DNA from: JBBPYR01 sp038199755
Lineage (GTDB): Bacteria; Chloroflexota; Ktedonobacteria; Ktedonobacterales; Ktedonobacteraceae
DNA length: 8,334 bases
Direction: 5' to 3'
Assembly (NCBI GenBank): GCA_038199755.1
Contig: JBBPYR010000005.1
Span: 1 to 8,334 of the forward strand
Both the position numbers and the translations under genes were made by a program. The notes beneath the pieces are model-generated. The model saw nothing but the letters and a program-made list of their open reading frames with translations. It made no database searches and was not told the origin of the DNA. Position 1 is the stretch's first letter. Each line of letters begins with the position of its first letter. Shown here in pieces: positions 6,473 through 8,334 of this stretch.

Positions 6473-6502
6473 ATGGTAACATATCCCTTTCAATTTTGTC
6501 AA
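6473..6502 (-). promoter_or_regulatory. Sigma-70-like promoter of the ROK gene and sugar cluster
   Basis: On the minus strand, consensus TTGACA (6502-6497) is followed after 18 bases by TACCAT (6478-6473, 4 of 6 matches). Predicted initiation is near 6466, giving a leader of about 50 bases before ATG 6415. A TATACT at 6467-6462 is a better -10 but has no -35 at normal distance. Confidence 0.6.
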
Positions 6503-6522
6503 GGCTGTACGTCACTAATTAT

Positions 6523-7309
6523 TTATTTGAGTGAAGAAAGTTTTTGGAGCGTTGAGATAATGTCGGCAAATTGCTCTGCCTCGTTGTTGGCGTCATTATC
6601 AATAATGGAAAGGACTGCTTGATAGGGAGCATATTTTTTGTTAGGAACGGGCCGTATAGTTTTTTGTGTACGGAACGGATTCCCTTTGGCATCAGGATTT
6701 GACCAGTCGATAGAGGTCATCCAGCGATTGTAGGTGTCGATAATGCCGGGGTGTGAGCGATAGTTTGTCGTGAGGTGTATCTGTTTACATTCAGGAAATT
6801 TTGTTGAGAACTCAAGGATATTGCGCACAGTTGCCCCACGAAAGCGATAGAGGGCTTGATCTTCGTCTCCGACAACACAGAGATTGCATGGGGTCATCGC
6901 TGAGGTGAGTTTGGTGAGTATTTGTTCCTGAATGTAGTTTGTATCTTGATACTCGTCAACGAGCACATAATGGGGTGTAGTGCAGGTATTCGGTGATGAA
7001 CTGCTTACAAATACTGTGGATGGTGCCTATACGTAACTGCGACAAATCTCCTGTGTAGTTCACATCTTTTGCGATGTGTAGAATACGATCTTGCATCTCA
7101 TAGGCCGCTTTTTCTGTATAGGTGCAGAGGACCAATTCAGAGGGTTGAACATTTCCGCACAGGAGGAGATTGATTGCCAAGGGGGTGAGACTGCGTGTTT
7201 TGCCGGAGCCGGGACCGGCGATAACGAGGAGCGGACCTTGTTTGTGGGAGACAATTGTACGTTGCTCGTCGTTGAGAAGGTAGGGTGCTAGTTTTGGATG
7301 AATAGTCAT
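6523..7309 (-). pseudogene. UvrD/Rep-type superfamily 1 helicase remnant
   Basis: The first frame (7309-6956) carries the Q motif (LNDEQ), Walker A GPGSGKT at residues 32-38, motif Ia LCTYTEKAA at 61-69 and GTIHSI at 95-100, then ends YTPLCAR and stop. The second frame, shifted and overlapping (from 6966), carries motif II VDEYQDTN, motif III VVGDEDQALYRFRGA and motif IV NYRSHPG, and stops at 6523. In UvrD, about 120 residues separate the GTFH motif from DExQ; here fewer than 25 do, so most of domain 1B is missing as well as the frame. Motifs V and VI and domain 2B are absent too. The hybrid could not be a working helicase. Residues flanking the join are well conserved, so decay seems recent. 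Its promoter is still recognisable. In origin it was probably a stand-alone DNA repair or defence-associated helicase; which one is unknown. Confidence 0.85.
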
Positions 7310-7341
7310 GTTACCACTCTGCCATTTATAATTATGCGCTC

Positions 7342-7371
7342 ACTATAAGGGATGGAAGAAGTAGATGTCAA
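7342..7371 (-). promoter_or_regulatory. Strong sigma-70-like promoter upstream of the helicase remnant
   Basis: On the minus strand, TTGACA (7371-7366), an 18-base spacer, then TATAGT (7347-7342, 5 of 6). Initiation is expected near 7335, about 26 bases before ATG 7309. The promoter outlived the gene's integrity, so the remnant is probably still transcribed, and read-through into the ROK gene is possible. Confidence 0.65.
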
Positions 7372-7381
7372 AGGATGTGCT

Positions 7382-7405
7382 AAAAATAGTACTTATCCTA
7401 TTTTT
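7382..7405. repeat. A/T-rich inverted repeat between divergent genes
   Basis: AAAAATAG and CTATTTTT are perfect 8-base arms around TACTTATC. On the plus strand a sixth T follows, so it could act as a weak terminator shielding the plus-strand gene, or as a protein-binding site between the two divergent promoters. The stem is weak, with one G/C pair. Confidence 0.35.
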
Positions 7406-7431
7406 TGTTGGTGCTCACAAGATGACCGCTG

Positions 7432-7440
7432 TGGTACGAT
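7432..7440 (+). promoter_or_regulatory. Possible extended -10 element for the dehydrogenase gene
   Basis: TGG-TACGAT forms an extended -10 (TGn plus 4 of 6). The -35 region (TGCTCA, 7412-7417) is poor. TATAGT at 7467-7472 is a better hexamer but also lacks a -35. The leader would be about 55 bases. Confidence 0.25.
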
Positions 7441-7501
7441 AGAGGGGCAGAGAGATGTACAGGACGTATAGTAACAAGGAAGTAACGAAGGAGATACGAT
7501 T

Positions 7502-8272
7502 ATGGCTGGTTTGCAAGGACGGGTCGCGCTAGTGACGGGTGCGGCCTCTGGTATTGGCTTGGCGATTGCGCAAGATTTCGCGGCACAGGGGGCGCGAGTG
7601 ACGCTGTCGGATATTGACGTGGAGGGGGGAAAGGCGGCGGCCTCTCAGTTGCAAGGGGCGCGGTTTCAGGCGGCGAATATGGCGAAGGGCGCGGATATTG
7701 AGAAGCTAGTGACAGATATGCTGGCCGCGGAGGGGCAGATAGATATTTTGGTGAATAACGCGGGTATTCAGTATGTGGCACCGATTGTCGAGTTTCCAGA
7801 GGAGAAATGGCGACTGATTATTGATGTGATGCTCACGGCGCCCTTTTTGCTGACGAAGGCTGTCTTACCGAGTATGTATCAGCATAAGTGGGGGCGGATC
7901 ATCAATATCGGCTCGGTGCATTCGTTGCGGGCATCCGAGTTTAAGTCGGCGTATGTGGCTGCCAAGCATGGCCTGTTGGGGTTGACGCGTGTAACGGCTC
8001 TCGAAGCGGCAGAACATGGTGTGACATGTAACGCCATCTGTCCATCCTATGTACGCACTGCCTTAGTGGAGAAGCAGATCAAGGATCAGGCGCGTGTACA
8101 CGGCATCCCTGAATCGGAGGTGGTGGAGAAGATTATGGTGACGGAAGGGGCGATTCGCCGCTTGCTGGAGCCGCATGAGGTGGCGCAACTCGTGACCTAC
8201 CTGTGTGGTGATGCCGCCAGTGGCATTACTGGCAGCGCACAAAGCATTGACTGTGGCTGGACCGCTCATTAG
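7502..8272 (+). CDS. bdhA: D-3-hydroxybutyrate dehydrogenase-like short-chain dehydrogenase
   Basis: Classical short-chain dehydrogenase of 256 residues, most like NAD-dependent D-3-hydroxybutyrate dehydrogenase, which interconverts 3-hydroxybutyrate and acetoacetate in polyhydroxybutyrate and ketone-body metabolism in the cytoplasm. Cofactor motif TGAASGIG is at 12-19, with D37 at the end of strand two favouring NAD over NADP. NNAG is at 85-88, and the catalytic residues are S138, Y151 and K155 (YVAAK). The family's signature ends include INIGSVHSL, NAICPSYVRTALVEKQI (177-193) and the terminal IDCGWTAH. The tetrad Asn expected near residue 110 is Met (DVMLTAPF); I recall the same VML/IML form in Bacillus-type members, so it may be a subfamily trait. 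AAGGAGA 7 bases before ATG supports the start. It is divergent from the helicase remnant and shows no link to the sugar cluster. Another 3-hydroxyacyl or sugar SDR substrate is possible. Confidence 0.88.
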   Translation: MAGLQGRVALVTGAASGIGLAIAQDFAAQGARVTLSDIDVEGGKAAASQLQGARFQAANMAKGADIEKLVTDMLAAEGQIDILVNNAGIQYVAPIVEFPEEKWRLIIDVMLTAPFLLTKAVLPSMYQHKWGRIINIGSVHSLRASEFKSAYVAAKHGLLGLTRVTALEAAEHGVTCNAICPSYVRTALVEKQIKDQARVHGIPESEVVEKIMVTEGAIRRLLEPHEVAQLVTYLCGDAASGITGSAQSIDCGWTAH

Positions 8273-8311
8273 AAGCTAGAGTACAAAACAGGAGTCATGT
8301 TAGATCATGGT

Positions 8312-8334
8312 TGAGTTTATCGAAGATAAACTCA
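8312..8334. terminator. 10-bp perfect hairpin after the dehydrogenase gene
   Basis: TGAGTTTATC-GAA-GATAAACTCA is a perfect 10-bp stem with a 3-base loop, 39 bases after the stop codon. It ends at the window edge, so a following T-run cannot be seen. It may be a terminator. An ATG at 8307 with CAGGAG upstream could instead begin a coding region through the hairpin (nine visible codons). Confidence 0.45.

Noticed and set aside
7502..7781. Minus-strand 93-codon proline-rich frame opposite the dehydrogenase
   Set aside because: It is the antisense of GC-rich codons in a well-conserved SDR gene; the Pro/Ser/Tyr composition is an artefact of reading the opposite strand.

Overview
The window reads as chromosomal DNA from a free-living, polysaccharide-degrading bacterium. 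A member of the Ktedonobacteria (Chloroflexota) is my best guess. The reasons are the twin-arginine lipoprotein type of sugar-binding protein, the absence of a transport ATPase next to the permeases, the helicase style, and short GC-rich repeats of the GTAGGGGCGAG...TTATCGCGCCC and CCCAGTAGGGATG types in gaps between genes. This is an inference from style; no marker gene fixes the taxon.

Minus strand, positions 6502 down to 1: a five-gene sugar-utilisation cluster, all in one direction. It runs: ROK-family regulator (6415-5165), twin-arginine/lipobox solute-binding protein (4966-3668), MalF-type permease (3542-2592), MalG-type permease (2592-1753) and a cytoplasmic GH31 glycosidase (1695 to the window edge, C-terminus missing). 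The GH31 frame is open for 565 codons and is the largest gene here. The simplest reading is import of an alpha-xyloside or alpha-glucoside oligosaccharide and hydrolysis inside the cell. The ROK protein would repress through a 17-bp palindrome lying just downstream of its own promoter. An ATPase is not encoded here and is presumably shared.

Gaps in the cluster: a near-perfect 33-bp-arm inverted repeat fills the space between the binding-protein and permease genes. A repeat mosaic (5024-5142) fills the gap between regulator and binding protein. A small hairpin repeat starts at the stop codon of the last permease. Repeat sequence has created false N-terminal extensions for two genes, whose real starts are marked by good ribosome binding sites.

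6523-7309 (minus): remnant of a UvrD/Rep-type superfamily 1 helicase. It lacks about 100 residues between motifs Ib and II, is frameshifted at that point, and stops before motifs V and VI. It still has a near-consensus promoter.

7502-8272 (plus): an intact short-chain dehydrogenase resembling D-3-hydroxybutyrate dehydrogenase, divergent from the helicase remnant. A 10-bp perfect hairpin closes the window. I see no RNA genes, CRISPR arrays, complete insertion sequences or evidence of a clearly new system. The most informative points are the regulatory and repeat structures around the sugar cluster.
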